A stretch of 64,000 nucleotides of DNA from assembly GCA_936450465.1 (NCBI GenBank), contig OW388299.1, forward strand, positions 43,473,548 to 43,537,547, read 5' to 3'. Under the pieces are notes generated by a model. The model saw only the letters and a program-made list of their open reading frames with translations, was not told the DNA's origin and searched no databases. Position 1 is the stretch's first letter. Every line of letters begins with the position of its first letter. Shown in pieces: positions 22,650 to 32,929 of the stretch. Both the position numbers and the translations under genes were made by a program. The DNA comes from Gibbula magus (Eukaryota > Mollusca > Gastropoda > Trochida > Trochidae).

Positions 22650-23255
22650 TCCGGAGTGAATTTTCGATAACATCATAATGCCATCAAATTGGTATATCGA
22701 TCCAATGCATCGATGAGCAATTATATTTATTACTCTGCGATGTTAATCAACCTTCAGCAATTGTATATCATAAATGCAGTACAAACGCCAAATATCCAAC
22801 TTTGAAGATGTCCAAAGTGGTTGACGATGATGATAATTATGATATTTCAGTTTACGACGCGACAGAGTGCACATAAAACCTTCATAAAATCCCAAACCCA
22901 TATCGAGGATTTCACAGAGTAATAACTAAGGTGTAAAAGAGGTACTCCCGAAGGGAGTTCCACTTTAATAACAATTATAATCAATAACCAATTGACGACG
23001 TATTAGTGCTTCATTATAACGAGGTATAACATTCAAGCGCTACTTTCCGAACGTCAATTAGTGACTACATAATAACATAGCTTATAATATTCATAATGAA
23101 TGATGTACGTTTAACGAGTATTATCGTGCTATTGACCTCGTCTAAACTAAGCTGCTAATTGCAGGAGTTGAAGTTTATTCATAAAAAATATCAAGGTACC
23201 CACTTAAACTGCTAAGTGAAAACGAGACACGTTTTGAACAATGCAATGACTTAAA
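22650..23255. other. Unassigned AT-rich stretch
   Basis: No supported feature. Confidence 0.4.
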
Positions 23256-23262
23256 ATACATA

Positions 23263-23372
23263 CACAGGACGATAAAGGATGGAATCCGCCTCGCCGGATC
23301 CGCCCAAAAATAGGCGGATCTGAAGGATCCGGGAGGATCCAGAAAGCGGATTCCGCCTATTTTCGTCCTGTG
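23263..23372. mobile_element. CACAG-ended mini-transposon, copy 2
   Basis: 110-bp element with CACAGGACGATAA at the left and TTTTCGTCCTGTG at the right, flanked by ATA on both sides (23260-23262, 23373-23375). The inner arms GGATGGAATCCGCCTCGCCG and AAGCGGATTCCGCC also face each other, with GGATCC repeats between. The GGATCC-rich interior, the GCGGATTCC arm and the 3-bp duplication match copy 1 at 15568-15708, but there is no poly-C run. Confidence 0.78.
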
Positions 23373-23392
23373 ATAATAGAACGTTCAATGTT

Positions 23393-23596
23393 TGTATGTA
23401 TGTAAGTGTGTATGTATGTATGTATGTATGTATGTGTGTATGTGTATGTATGTATGTATGTATGTATGTATGTATGTGTGTATGTATGTATGTATGTTAG
23501 AACGTTCAATGTATGTATGTATGTTTGTATGTTTGTATGTTTGTATGTATGTATTTATGTATGTATGTATGTGTGTATGTGTGTGCGTGCATGCAT
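23393..23596. repeat. (TATG)n microsatellite
   Basis: Tetranucleotide TATG with TGTG and TTTG variants. TTAGAACGTTCAATG interrupts at about 23497, and the same ...AGAACGTTCAATG string occurs just before the array (about 23378-23390). Frames on both strands are artefacts. Confidence 0.97.
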
Positions 23597-23599
23597 GAC

Positions 23600-23928
23600 T
23601 TGTATGTTTGTACATTTTCTGTATGTAGGTATATATTTATATAAGATATTACCTTTTATCAGGTGCTTATACTTTGAACTCTTATTCTCCTACACTAATA
23701 GTTGTATATATCAAAAGTCTATAAATTGGCATAAATTGGGTCTCGAAGGTACACAATATCAATGTTCTCAAAGGAATATGTATATTCTTGAAGAAACACC
23801 TACGTTAAATAATATTGTAATATCATACATTGTATATTTGCTCCAAACACCATGCCGTTTATATATTTCATATCTGTTGTACTCTTGGCCACATGGCCTT
23901 ATATTCTGAATAAATGAATGAATGTACA
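23600..23928 (+). pseudogene. Possible LINE 3' remnant with TGAA tail
   Basis: The end (GGCCACATGGCCTTATATTC followed by AATAAATGAATGAATG) resembles LINE 3' tails with a hairpin and short tandem tail. The sequence before it reads as an AT-rich frame ending PCRLYISYLLYSWPHGLIF with no conserved residues. Weak call. Confidence 0.35.
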
Positions 23929-23929
23929 A

Positions 23930-24760
23930 TGTATATATTTGAAAAGCTCAATGACCGTTTTCCTTAACTCTCTGAACAATATTGTACACAGAAATGTACA
24001 ATCATTTCATTTGACTTGACAGTTTCCCCAAAGAGGGAACCTACCATTTCACATGGCATTCACTTCTGGCACCGCTGCAAACCTGCCATGGTGTTTAAAC
24101 GAACCACAGACGCAATTTGCGTAAAACATGTAGAGGGGTCTGTAGGTATTGAAAACCGATCAGACACAAAGGGAAAACACTGGTGTGATCTATAGCACAC
24201 ATGCATATCACTGCACAGACCTCAAGCTATTTTAAAATACAGAGGCAAACGTAGTCCTTGTTTATCTGTACTTGACTTGAATGTTTTTTAATGCATCTTG
24301 CAGTATCAACTATGTAAGTACCAGCATGGTTATGGCATCTGTCTAATATTGTTTAGGTTATTTACTGCACTTTTTGGACATTGAAAAATGGTGATAAAAG
24401 ATGTATGATGGCAATGTTTTCACCATCGGTTAACTGTAAGTGAACGAGAAATCCTGTCATAGAGAAAGGTAACTTTACTGTATGCAAAAGCTTCTGAAGT
24501 GAGCTTGCTAGAAACACAGTTGTATCGATGTCATATTTCATACCACGAAAAGACGAAATATGACATATGACAACGGGTTGCAATATTGTTTTAAGTTTCA
24601 TTTTTAATTCAAATTTGCTTTGTATTCTCACATTAATTGTAAGTGTTATAGCGAGTTATATCAAAATCTCATCGGTATATATTTCCAGATGGTGGATGGA
24701 AAGCGGGATTTATAAATAGGGTTACACAAATATAAATACACGTATCTCTCCCTTATGAAT
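23930..24760. other. Unassigned stretch
   Basis: No supported feature. Confidence 0.4.
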
Positions 24761-24764
24761 ATAT

Positions 24765-25040
24765 AGAGAATCTCACCCAAGTGTCTTCTGATATCAAATA
24801 TATCAGCACGAGTTGATCAAAGTTACAAATATCCGAGGCTTGCCGAGGATATTTTTACTTTTATCAACGAGTGTTGATATATTTGATATCAGAAGACACG
24901 AGGGTGAGATTCTATTTATCATCCAAACTCATTTTTATTACGTTTAAGTGAAAATCGTGTACATCTCTGAGTACATTTCTGCTATTTGACTTCCAGTGCG
25001 GTGAGGTCATGGCATTGTGACGTCATCATGTTTATGACGT
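24765..25040 (-). mobile_element. Large foldback element, copy 2
   Basis: Inverted arms match copy 1 (15715-15995) in reverse orientation: CTGATATCAAATATATCAGCA against TGTTGATATATTTGATATCAG, around a TTGCCGAGG centre. The right flank (ATTCTATTTATCATCCAAAC, then GTGCGGTGAGGTCATGGCAT) aligns with the left flank of copy 1 in reverse, supporting a mobile unit of about 275 bp. Confidence 0.85.
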
Positions 25041-25150
25041 TATACCATTGTGACGTCATCATGTTAATGACGTCATACCATTGTGATGTCATTACTCGAT
25101 GACACAAAAGCATTGTGATGTCATGTAGTTGACGGTGACAGGGCATTGTG
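25013..25150. repeat. 33-bp tandem repeat carrying TGACGTCA
   Basis: CATTGTGACGTCATCATG units start at 25013, 25046, 25079 and 25111, with a partial unit at about 25143 (period 32-33). It overlaps the end of foldback copy 2. TGACGTCA is the CREB/ATF-type palindrome; any regulatory role is conjecture. Confidence 0.85.
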
Positions 25151-25154
25151 CAAG

Positions 25155-26785
25155 ATATACTGCCAAAAATATACCTCCTAGGAGATATTGCTTGATCTTC
25201 CACAATCGATATCTCCTGTGGAACCAAGTTTTTGGTGAAAAATATCTATATCTAGCATTTAACATTGCTATCATGGATGATATTCTCTTATAAATACCCC
25301 TGACCCTACATGTAAAAAGGCACAATTTGAGTTTTCAACAATGAAGTTTAGATAACGTTCAGATTTCAAACTAAAAGATATTTCCTAATGAATGATATAC
25401 TAGTGGTTTGCAAATGAAAGATGAAAAAATCAAATCCTAAATTTTCAAAACAGAAATATTTTAGAAACTGATTAAACAGTAACCAAAGTTGACCGGTTTA
25501 AAACTTTCTGTAAACGGTTGTGGTTGTAGCTAACACAAGAAAGATATACTGATGTCATTATCGTATCGTGTAAAAAATTAAGCCGTTCAAATGCTAATTG
25601 GATTATATGCTTTTCAAAACGTCTGTTGCTGCCACTCAAAACTGTAATTCAATATCACTTTTTACCAAACCTTTAAGCACTCTATGATAACTAACGATTC
25701 TATTGACGTCAGGTCTTGGGATACAGTTGAAGGTCGTTCCTCAGAAGACGTGACATTTCTGAAAGATATGCTCACGGGGATGTTGCTTTCAATATCCGAA
25801 AATTCCAATTAAATCAGCAGGCAATCCGGTGCCAATGTGACAATTCGGATGTTTGATATTGCAAATTCAAGACAATTACTGAAGAAATGTGTACAGATTA
25901 AGAGTCAGGACCAGAGGTTGCCAACTCACTTTAGATTACTTTGCGTCTGTCTTTCAGAAGCATCAAGAGAACATTGTTTTTGTCATAGTTTTTTATATCG
26001 GAATTTTGTTGGGCTTTCGAACAAGCCAAAGGGTATCTCTCTTCTTCTTAAACCAATTACCCAGTGTCGTGGGGAAGGAAATTGTATGATGGTTTAAGAC
26101 ATATATCTTGTTCAAATTGTTTCTCTAAAAATTAAAAAGTTCACAACTCCAATGGGACTCTAAAGAGGTTAGAGAAATGATGAGGATACTGGAAATATAT
26201 TTTTAAAATGTCATCCAAAACAACATTGCAGCTTCATTCTTCAGAAAACATTGCTTTCAGAAAACTTTGGATTATCTGATAAATAATGTAACGTTGGCCC
26301 TTCGTGTAAATTGATATCTGAGTATTGAAAGGAATGAATTGTAACATAAATGGTACCCTTGTTAAACAATTATTGAACCTAAGATATTTGGCAATATTAT
26401 ATGGCTTCAGATTTCTTATGGAGTTTTCCAATATTAAATATCAACAATATACTTGCAACAGAGCAAGCAATACTTTAAACAATCTCACCTATTCCGAATT
26501 AAGGACATATATAATAGCTATACTTTGGTTATCCAGTCAATAACTACATGTACGAGTATCTTAGCAATTGATGCCATAATCGTACTACGAGAAATTAATG
26601 TTTGAAAACCATATTCAAAGACCATAAAATTTAGGAATTCCCAATTTTCTTATTTCTGTAAAAGAATTAGTAGTATGAAATGTTATGTATAGTGTGAGTA
26701 TTCTCGGATTGTTCAAACATTCTAGGAATGGTGAAATTTTGCTAGATTTTCAGTTCACAATCTGCAGATGGTATTTAGAAGTGGT
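25155..26785. other. Unassigned stretch
   Basis: Short open frames at 25837-26097 and 25889-26089 (+) overlap in different frames, have no recognised motif and are not called. The rest is AT-rich. Confidence 0.35.
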
Positions 26786-26789
26786 ATTC

Positions 26790-26933
26790 ATAAGAACAGG
26801 AATATTTCCTGGACAACAACTACTTTAATTTCGTTATTAATTTTAACCTGATGAAGGAGTGAGTATGTACTCCGAAACGTCATGTATTTTCACATAAAAG
26901 AAGTTGTTATCCAGAAAATCTTCCTGTTCTTAT
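26790..26933 (+). mobile_element. Foldback element with hammerhead-like core (copy 2, best preserved)
   Basis: The arms ATAAGAACAGG...CAACAACT and AAGAAGTTGTTATCC...CCTGTTCTTAT are inverted over about 40 bp. Between them lie CTGATGA (26848-26854), a possible stem II (GGAGT/ACTCC at about 26856-26873) and GAAACGTC (26874-26881). This is the order and spacing of the hammerhead ribozyme core, with cleavage expected after GTC and the foldback arms acting as a long helix I. Against it: an extra A between CTGATGA and stem II, a near-absent helix III, and mismatches next to the core. Similar motifs are known in Penelope-like elements and retrozymes; membership is inferred. Confidence 0.65.
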
Positions 26934-26939
26934 TAAACA

Positions 26940-27295
26940 TATGTAAAGCACTAAATTTGAAATAACTTAAGTTTAACTTGGACTTGAAGTTGACATTAAA
27001 CAAAGAACATTATAAATCAAAGATTTGGGTCATTGCATTGATTTGTATATTACAATAATATTCATATCTGAAAAGATAACGATTTAAGATACGATCAAGC
27101 ACTTGTCATCATTAAGCAAGTCCTCTGTGACCTAAACTATGAAGTGGGTCAAACAGATCGATGTGAAAATCAACACTCGAGCGTATCTTTAGCACAAGGT
27201 ATTTACCTTCGACATAAAGGTTACCCTCCGATCAAACATACCAGATATACAGATTTGTCTTGAATTTGGCAAAGCAAGCCCACAGATTTATTTAT
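26940..27295. other. Unassigned AT-rich stretch
   Basis: No supported feature. Confidence 0.4.
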
Positions 27296-27297
27296 TA

Positions 27298-27610
27298 TAT
27301 GAAAGGGATATAGTATGTTCTCTAATGGAAATACAAAATCTCACAAAATAGAAAGAAATGTTAACAATTGCAAAACAAGCCTTCTCAAACATTACTAGAG
27401 TTCTTAAACGAAATGTTAAGGTTCGGTTAAGCAACGTGCATCCAATTCCCATCCTCGCATTATTAAATGGTGTTCACACAAAAATGGCCGCTAGCAGTTT
27501 ACGTTTTGTATGTGATACTGGTTTCTACGACTATGGATAATCGGGTCGTCTTTTGGGTCGTATTTCATAAACTTTTATTATAAATAGCAAATTTAAAGTT
27601 ATAAAAATGC
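27298..27610 (-). mobile_element. Old TTAA-type MITE (subfamily 2), reverse copy
   Basis: Aligns with the reverse complement of 5341-5710. The left end GAAAGGGATATAGTATGTTC is an eroded AAAGGGGCAGTAGCACGTTT. Shared interior includes GGTTCGG, GGTGTTCACAC, CCGCTAGCAGTTT and TTTCTACGAC. The distal terminus is not clear, so the end is approximate. Confidence 0.7.
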
Positions 27611-27936
27611 AAAGGAAATTTAATGATATATGTTTTCATAAATAACATTCTATGATATAAATGAATCTGATAAATACGTATATATTTATATATACATATA
27701 TATAGGTACATGTACATGCAAATGTACCATACCATACATAGGGTGTGCACAGCATACATATTTTTCTGTTCCATTTCTTTGGCAAATATGTTTATGAAAT
27801 ATTTCACATAGTCTAAAACCATCTGTACTTAGTACATCCTTATTTGTCTTTTGAACATATACTTTATTAACATAAAACATAAAACTCGTTATCTCTGACA
27901 TCTCCCACAGCATAAATTTATTTTCATTTTTGAATA

Positions 27937-28272
27937 ATGTCTAAGTCAAATAAGTATGATACATTTCTTTCAAAAAGCAGTTCCTATAAACAGCAATATC
28001 TTAAAATCTATTGCAAAAACATATATCTGATCACAAACCATTACATCCACGCTACAACATTCTTCTGGGTAACTAAATTGATGTCCACAACTGACCTCTC
28101 CAGTATATTTTTTTCTTTTCATCTTTATAATCTTATAATGTCTAAGTCAAATAATTATGATAAATTTCTTTCAAATAGCAATTGCTATAAACAACAATAT
28201 CTTAAAATATATTGCAAAAACATATCTCTTGTCACAAACCATTACATTCACGTTATTCTGGGCAACTAAATT
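27937..28272 (+). repeat. 201-bp tandem duplication, in frame
   Basis: The unit beginning ATGTCTAAGTCAAATAA at 27937 is repeated at 28138 with scattered changes; the second unit is slightly truncated after GGCAACTAAATTGATTTCCC. The period is 67 codons exactly, so a 110-codon frame passes through both (MSKSNKYD and MSKSNNYD). AT-rich codons and no homology make a real protein unlikely. Confidence 0.85.
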
Positions 28273-28279
28273 GATTTCC

Positions 28280-29365
28280 CCAACTGCTTCCGTACGTCTG
28301 TCTTCAAAGGAGGAACGTATGTAAGTAATACAGCTAGAAGATGGAGTGATCGCTTTGGTTCCCTGAACAAGTGCAAGTCAACTATGATTGAAGTGTTTAA
28401 CTATGGAGTCCCACCAAGTCATTTAAAAACAGGCAATTTCCATTAGAACATCTAGAGAAAAAGTAACCTGACAAATTGAATCATCAGTCACAATTACCTC
28501 ATTCATTTGAATTACCAGATTCATGCTTAAAGAGGGTGTTCTCGTGTATCCGCCATTTTGATTTTGGGCATTACGTGAAATGAGAAAACATTGTATTTTT
28601 TATAAATTGTATATGTTTAATGATAAAACATATATTGATATATCATTAAAGTAACGAAGACTGTATCAATAGACTTATCAACATTGTCTTGTCATGTCGT
28701 AGCAAATCTTTCCACACTTGTATTGCCGAAGAACGACTTCACTTCTCATTGTTTTTAGTTTTAACAGAATATGTTCGACATTTTTGTTGAATTGCCAAAT
28801 ATAAAGTCAACAAAATATTACCCCCAGTAAACATGTTTCAACTGGATTGTGTTATAACCATGTGTTAATAAGACACATGTGCAAACAGGAATGTCCCCTC
28901 GAATTTCGTTTCCAAAAAATACCCCGATGGAATCTTCCCTTTAAACATCAAATATAATAAAAGTGCTGTTTACTTGGAATAGAAGGTATTTTGTGTATTT
29001 ATTTTAAGTTATTTGTTATTTTTATGATCTTCTACGCGTTTTTTGAAACCTTATCGATAAACTAACCAATAGTTTTTGCTAAATCGTAAAATTGTTTCGA
29101 TAAACTTGAAACTGGTAGCGATATCGATGTGAATAAAACTACTTGTACGTTATTTTACAACAGTAAAGTTGGCAGGCATATTCATGCATAGCGTTGAAGA
29201 TCTCAAACGGTAAAAGGAGGTTAACGAAATGCAGAGTCATACATCAAATGTTCCACACCAATACATTGTCTTAAAAAGCAAAACAGTTAATAATAATAAT
29301 CACTCTTTAAGATATACACACGTCCAGACATAATAGAATCCCTCTCTTTCGTATGCAGTTACCAT
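28280..29365. other. Unassigned AT-rich stretch
   Basis: No supported feature. Confidence 0.4.
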
Positions 29366-29369
29366 GGTG

Positions 29370-29605
29370 GCCAATAATGTATAAATGAGGATATATATTT
29401 CGTAAATCGTAATGGCAAAACAGGTCTGGACGAATGAGGTTATATATAGAATATAACAATAAACCTCAATAATAAGAAGCAATTATGCATACATGAGGTT
29501 ATAATTTCCTAAACAAAAACAATAAAACAGGTCTGAAGCACTTATGCATAAATGAGGTTTATATATTTCGGCTACCTAAACAGCAAGACAGGTCCCCAAG
29601 CACGG
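29370..29605. repeat. Degenerate tandem repeat around ATGAGGTTATATATTTC
   Basis: AAATGAGGATATATATTTCG (29382), GAATGAGGTTATATA (29433), ACATGAGGTTATAATTTCC (29491) and AAATGAGGTTTATATATTTC (29551) are spaced about 51-60 bp. AAACAGGTCTG/AAGACAGGTCC links occur between several units. Confidence 0.7.
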
Positions 29606-29739
29606 TGCTTGTACAAAGATACCCCCAAGAAGTACATTCCCCAATGCAGACAACATAGTCAACATATCAGTGCATTCTCTTCGTGGCTCTAAACACTTAC
29701 CTCAGGTGACTGTTCTCTTGAGGCCTGCTCCATCTTGAA

Positions 29740-31092
29740 ATCCTTGCTTTCCAATCCAATTAAATTCTCTAATGGAGAATAGGGTACACCGTAGAACAGT
29801 CTCAAGACAGGTATTCGCTAACAGTCCAAGCCGATGGAAACAATTAATAAAGTACCAGGTAAACTGAGTATAGTAAGAAGAAACCTTCCATGATATCGAT
29901 GCACATGAATAGCCTCTGAACTCTAAGGTAATATGTAAGTCCTAAGAAACCATATAGTCCCAGAAAGGATGCTATACCATGACGTCGAAGCAAAATGAAT
30001 CAACTTTGAAACTGGTGTGCAGCCCTCAGAAAACTTGTTATAAGACAGGTATTATATGATGATGTCGAAACCGCTGCAACTTTGAGATCTTTAAGGCCTA
30101 AGAAACAATAGAGTCCCAACACAAGTATTATATAATGGTGTCGAAGCAAACTTATTCAACTTTGAAATGTAAGGTTAACTGCTGTGAAGTCCTCAGAAAT
30201 AATGTTGTTCCAAAGCAGGCATTATATCATGGTGTCCAAGCCTATGTAGTGACCTAATGACGTATGTAATCAGCAGTAAAGTCCCAGTAAGTGTATCATA
30301 GCATGGTGTTCAAGCCAATGCAATCAGGCTTTGATTTATAAGGAACGAATAGGGTTCCCAGAATTTAATTATGCCATCATGTCCACTAGAAATGTTCTGG
30401 TTTCCAAGCAAATTAAATGGAATACATATTGAATTCTAATTCAAGAATCTGACGTTTGGACACTCCTCAGGCAACGAAATCCATTAATCATGAATAAACA
30501 TAGGTACTGTATAGTTCAAATCTGTCTTAATTCACAATGTTCCTCATTATCATGACTCCAGGTAAAACAAGCAATTCTCCTTATTGGTATTTCTTATGAA
30601 ATGGAGTACAAACACAAAGTTTAATTCCAATAAATGTCTTATATCACGAAGTCCATTGTTAGTTATTATCCAGGGCAAACATTTATATGATGTTAGTCAC
30701 AATCATATTTGATGTCAAATGAAATACCTGGTGAAGAATAAACAATACTGCAGTATTCTCTTGTGACCTCAGGTACACAAATTATACAATGTTCATCATT
30801 TCAATATTTCAGTCAAAGGAAATACAATAATGAACGTTTGTCACAAGACGCTTTTCATCCAATGAAATGAAAATTTGCTGAAACAGTACAGTCCCAAAGC
30901 TTATCTCACAAGGTCCAGTTCACCACTTAATTCCAGGTAATCACAATTATATCACGACGTTAACCAATCGAGTGTCCGATACAATTGAATCTTCAATGGA
31001 ACTATTAGGTTCACATCATAGTCCCAAGTAACGTCTTTTCATGACGTTCAATGCTTAATTTCCAAACATTTGAAAAATAAGCAAAAAATGAT
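29740..31092. repeat. Highly diverged satellite, about 80-100-bp units
   Basis: A loose motif recurs: GTCCCA..., then TATTATAT(C/G)ATG(G/A)TGTC(G/C)AAGC, then a CAACTTTGA-like stretch (about 29885, 29975, 30045, 30130, 30225, 30300 and on). From 30600 it grades into the ACACAAAGTTTAATTCCA...CAATGAAAT form seen in the homogeneous block at 31093. It seems to be one array of very different ages along its length. Confidence 0.65.
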
Positions 31093-31640
31093 CAGTACAC
31101 AAAGTATAATCCCGAGCAAGGCCTTGTAACAAGATGACTCTCATCCAACGAAATAAATCAGTTAGATTGTATCAGTACACAAAGTATAATTCCAAGGAAG
31201 GTCTTGTAACAAGCTGACTCTCACTCAATGAAATAAATCAGCTAAATTGTATCAGTACACAAAGAATAATTCCGAGCAAGGCCTTGTAACAAGATGACTC
31301 TCATCCAACGAAATAAATCAGCTAAATTGTATCAGTACACAAGTATAATCCCGAGCAAGGCCTTGTAACAAGATGACTCTCATCCAACGAAATAAATCAG
31401 TTAGATTGTATCAGTACACAAAGTATAATTCCAAGGAAGGTCTTGTAACAAGCTGACTCTCACTCAATGAAATAAATCAGCTAAATTGTATCAGTACACA
31501 AAGAATAATTCCGAGCAAGGTCTTGTAACAAGATGACACTCATCCAATGAAATAAATCAGCTAAAAGGAATTAGTACACAATTCCCGAGCAAGGTCTTGT
31601 AACAAGATGCTTCTCATTCAATGACAAAAACCAATACACC
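31093..31640. repeat. 80-bp satellite with 3-unit higher-order repeat
   Basis: CAGTACACAAAG-type starts at 31093, 31173, 31253, 31333, 31412, 31492 and 31572 (period 79-80). Unit types follow A-B-C-A-B-C: A has CCCGAGCAAGGCC, B has TCCAAGGAAGGTC with AAGCTGACTC, C has TTCCGAGCAAGG. A/A differ by one base and B/B are identical in the compared stretch, so about 240 bp was duplicated recently as a block. Confidence 0.92.
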
Positions 31641-32090
31641 ACAATAGCAACAGTCCCAAGAAACTGTAGTCACGTCCACTATGTTACTTCGCTCCAGGTA
31701 GTACAATTTCCCCCTTGTTACTATTCCAACTTAACAGCGAGCTTATCGTGTATCACAGATACCAATCATTGACCGAGGCTGGACCGTCCCAAAGGTATTC
31801 TGGTGATGTACACCGGGCTATGCACACACACTGGTCATACGTGACTGGCTGGACAAACTAAACATGATGGTCGAGAGATGGTTAATGGTTCTATAGGCCA
31901 GGCTCGTACTTCACACTGTAAGGGCTTTACCATTGTGGAAGGTGTGAGCGACTACAGGATCTGCTGACACTGATACCCCTGCGTTTCGGCGTCTACAGCA
32001 TCCGTTTCCAATATACGACTGGGTAATGGTTCCTTCTGCCTTATATACCAAAGTCTGGGCATTCTGTGACATTTGACCCATTCAGGTGTT
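31640..32090. other. GC-richer unique segment beside the satellite
   Basis: Noticeably higher GC than the surroundings, without tandem structure. It may be an upstream region or non-coding exon on the minus strand (see the TATA element); no coding frame is convincing. Confidence 0.35.
32041..32047 (-). promoter_or_regulatory. Possible TATA box
   Basis: The minus strand reads TATATAAGGCAGAAGG. About 30 bp further is CCCAGTCGTATATTGG, a plausible start region. It points into the GC-richer segment and then the satellite. TATA-like strings are frequent in AT-rich DNA, so this is weak. Confidence 0.25.
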
Positions 32091-32094
32091 TATA

Positions 32095-32585
32095 GAACTA
32101 CGAAATAACACGCGGTCTTTGAGAAGTGCTGTTTTAAGGATCATACATAAAAATGGTTTTTAATTGTTGACATTTAAAGTGCGATCAAATAAGAGGTTGG
32201 TATTGATATTATTATTACATGATGGAGTTTAATATAATGTCCATCATGTTAACCGTTGTTGATTGCAATTTGTGCAACTTGTGCAACGAGACATGTGTTG
32301 TAAGAGAAAACAGATGGTCGTGATGTTGTTAGTTAATATATGATTTATGAATTTGTGTGTTGCTCAGTGCATTTGTGTTTAGATATTGACATGGAAAATC
32401 ACAGTCTTTGATATTGAGCTGTATATATGCCTTATGATCAATTAATCAATATTAAGTACTTGAAAGATTCATTTATGGGTAGATCACTTTACAGATTTCT
32501 AAATAAAATGTCAAATTGCATTATACATTGCAAGATTTATTTATTGACACTAGTTTTGTTATATTTGAGTAATTATTATAGTATG
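32095..32585. other. Unassigned AT-rich stretch
   Basis: No supported feature. Confidence 0.4.
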
Positions 32586-32587
32586 GT

Positions 32588-32926
32588 TTAAAAGGGCTGT
32601 AGCACGTTTTTTGCAAACTTAATTTTTTTCAGATTTCTCTTTTATAATGATAGTTGATATGTCATTCAAATTTACTTTAAAAGGTAAAACATCTGATTAC
32701 ATTAACCAGTCATCTGTAGTGGTCATAACGAAGTTGCGTATAAAGCCAAAATTGCATGGCGGCCATTTTAATGTGAACACATTGATTCGAATGACAAAAA
32801 CTATTTCCACGGCTTTACCGAACCATGTACACTCATTTTTAACTTGATTTTCCGAAGAGAGAAGGGTGTTTTACTATTGGTGACTTATTTCTTAAATACA
32901 TTTAATCGACTTATTTGGGCGAAATA
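32588..32926 (+). mobile_element. TTAA-type MITE, 3' end lost
   Basis: Starts TTAAAAGGGCTGTAGCACGT and keeps the family's internal order: AGGTAAAACATC, GTTGCGTATAAAGCC, TTGCATGGCGGCCATTTTAA, GGCTTTACCGAACCATG and TTTTCCGAAGAGAGAAGGG. It ends at TTTGGGCGAAATAA, so the distal inverted repeat is gone. Confidence 0.9.
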
Positions 32927-32929
32927 ATA

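Noticed and set aside
23385..23909. Tyr/Val/Cys/Met-rich frames, up to 167 codons
   Set aside because: The first part is the TATG microsatellite; the remainder is AT-rich without conserved residues.
31093..31640. CRISPR array
   Set aside because: The regular 80-bp units have no alternating repeat/unique-spacer pattern and the setting is eukaryotic.
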